Positions 4,297 to 5,175 of a stretch of DNA of 5,175 nt are shown in pieces. Origin of the DNA: Deltaproteobacteria bacterium. GTDB taxonomy: Bacteria; Desulfobacterota; Dissulfuribacteria; Dissulfuribacterales; UBA3076. Under the pieces are notes generated by a model that worked only from the letters and a program-made list of their open reading frames with translations, had not been told where the DNA came from and did not search any database. Position 1 is the stretch's first letter. Every line of letters starts with the position of its first letter. The position numbers and the translations under genes are program-made. The stretch is taken from the NCBI GenBank assembly GCA_027004315.1, contig JALTHV010000045.1:1-5175 (forward strand). The letters are read 5' to 3'.

Positions 4297-5175
4297 TCAT
4301 TCGCAACAAAAGCCCGGGGTCACTTCCTGTAGCCTTCTTACACATACTTCATAAGACGACAGGTCATAGGTGCCATCCGGTTTCAACTGTGCCATGAGAT
4401 CGGCCTTGCGGAGCCTGAGAAGGCTTGGGAAGTGTTTTCCAGCCATCAATCTCTTTACCTTCCTGGTGCTCATTTCGGGAAGATTCAAAAAGCACTGGAG
4501 GTGATTCCTTACCAGGAACACGATTGCCTCACTGGTTTCACTATCCAGGGAAAAGCGGCGGCAGAAATCTCCTGCCATCTCTGCCCCAACGATTTCATGC
4601 CTGTAAAAGCTGATGTGCCCTATTCCATCCTGTTTGCAGGTTGCTGGCTTACCGATATCGTGTAGCAATCCCGCTATAATTTCGTGAAGCTCTGGATGGG
4701 GATTTATCTCCTTAAGCCTCTGCAAGACGAGCAGGGTATGGATATACACATCTCCCTCAGCGTGGTTCCATGGCGACTGTTCGATCCCCTTCAGTCCTTC
4801 GATCTCTGGAAATACGTGCCCCAGAAGCCCCTCGGCATCGAGGCGTCTGAGCAGGGCAACGGGATCGATACGTAGAAGCTGCAATATCCTGGTGCCATGC
4901 CTTGCTGCAATCTCCCAGGGAAGCCTGGCAGCCTCGTTCCCAGCAGCTTTTGCTACTTCGTGCCTTATATCCTGGAATAGCTCATCGAACAGCAGGCCCT
5001 TTATCTTCTGCAGGCATTCCTGCTTGCTGTTTACAATACCCTGTTCTGCCCACTGGTCGGCATATCTCAACATCCTGCCTATTTCCGGCCCCTGCTCAAA
5101 AAAGAGCTCTTTTATGAGATCGTTGCCGGTCAAGATCAGCTTGCGCCTGGCCTCTGCTGACACCCTGCTGCTTGC
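4297..5175 (-). CDS. CCA-adding-enzyme-related HD phosphohydrolase, C-terminal 292 residues (5' end outside the window)
   Basis: The minus-strand frame is open to the last base of the window and ends at TGA (4299-4297). The GTG at 5163 is only one possible internal start, so the gene is treated as 5'-truncated. Visible residue numbering from the window edge: 12-55 resembles the tail of CCA-adding enzymes (LTGNDLIKEL, then GPEIGRML at 29-36, QGIVNSKQECL). Residues about 85-140 resemble the neck (RIDPVALLRRLDAEGLLGHVFPEI). Residues 138-260 form a complete HD domain with His146 (HTLLVL), His172-Asp173 in LLHDIGKP, His193 (RHEIVGAEMA), His225 (LVRNHL) and Asp259 (KADL). No nucleotidyltransferase head is visible, but it could lie upstream. 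Metal-dependent phosphohydrolase activity, for example on phosphorylated or cyclic-phosphate RNA ends as known for the E. coli CCA enzyme HD domain, is plausible. In known CCA enzymes the tail follows the HD domain; here it precedes it, suggesting a tandem or rearranged protein. Confidence 0.8.
   Translation of the reverse strand, partial: ASSRVSAEARRKLILTGNDLIKELFFEQGPEIGRMLRYADQWAEQGIVNSKQECLQKIKGLLFDELFQDIRHEVAKAAGNEAARLPWEIAARHGTRILQLLRIDPVALLRRLDAEGLLGHVFPEIEGLKGIEQSPWNHAEGDVYIHTLLVLQRLKEINPHPELHEIIAGLLHDIGKPATCKQDGIGHISFYRHEIVGAEMAGDFCRRFSLDSETSEAIVFLVRNHLQCFLNLPEMSTRKVKRLMAGKHFPSLLRLRKADLMAQLKPDGTYDLSSYEVCVRRLQEVTPGFCCE

Noticed and set aside
1..5175. CRISPR array, tRNA/rRNA genes, insertion sequence or integrase
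   Set aside because: No regularly spaced repeats, no tRNA-like cloverleaf or rRNA sequence noticed, and no transposase or integrase motif in any credible reading frame.

Overview
The window looks bacterial: densely packed genes, Shine-Dalgarno sequences, overlapping stop/start codons. Base composition is moderate, with many AGG (Arg) and ATA (Ile) codons. The gene families (TerY-type vWA / PP2C / kinase set, kinase fused to an FGE-sulfatase domain, DUF4384, CCA-enzyme-like HD protein) fit a deltaproteobacterial (Desulfobacterota-like) or related Gram-negative genome. That assignment is inference; the window has no rRNA or other phylogenetic marker.

Left part (1-3378, + strand): a tightly packed operon entered part-way through. 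In order it holds the C-terminus of a vWA-domain protein (1-192), a PP2C-type phosphatase (198-956), an exported DUF4384-like protein (949-1497), a protein kinase joined through one transmembrane helix to a compact FGE-sulfatase (SUMF1-like) domain (1464-3242), and a 44-residue single-pass membrane protein with a very strong ribosome binding site (3244-3378). Junctions run from an overlap of a few bases to a 5-base gap, so the genes are almost certainly co-transcribed and translationally coupled. The vWA + PP2C + kinase core is the known 'TerY-P' triad. What is less familiar here is the built-in membrane and envelope arm: exported DUF4384, kinase-TM-FGE and the tiny membrane protein. Together they suggest a cytoplasmic phosphorylation switch (kinase against PP2C, with vWA as scaffold or sensor) read out from, or controlling, the cell envelope.

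Middle (3379-4296): 3379-3547 is an AT-rich convergent spacer with no clear terminator. A minus-strand gene at 3548-3985 encodes a stand-alone receiver-like protein whose motifs match the cREC ('cyclic-phosphate processing receiver') family better than ordinary response regulators. Upstream of it lie a candidate minus-strand promoter (4077-4106) and a near-perfect 18-bp palindrome (4023-4040). A possible divergent small gene of 54 codons sits at 4110-4274 on the + strand, with an 11-residue internal repeat.

Right part (4297-5175, - strand): the C-terminal 292 residues of a CCA-adding-enzyme-related HD phosphohydrolase, truncated by the window end. Its visible order is a CCA-enzyme tail motif followed by a complete neck and HD domain, the reverse of the usual order, which suggests a tandem or rearranged protein.
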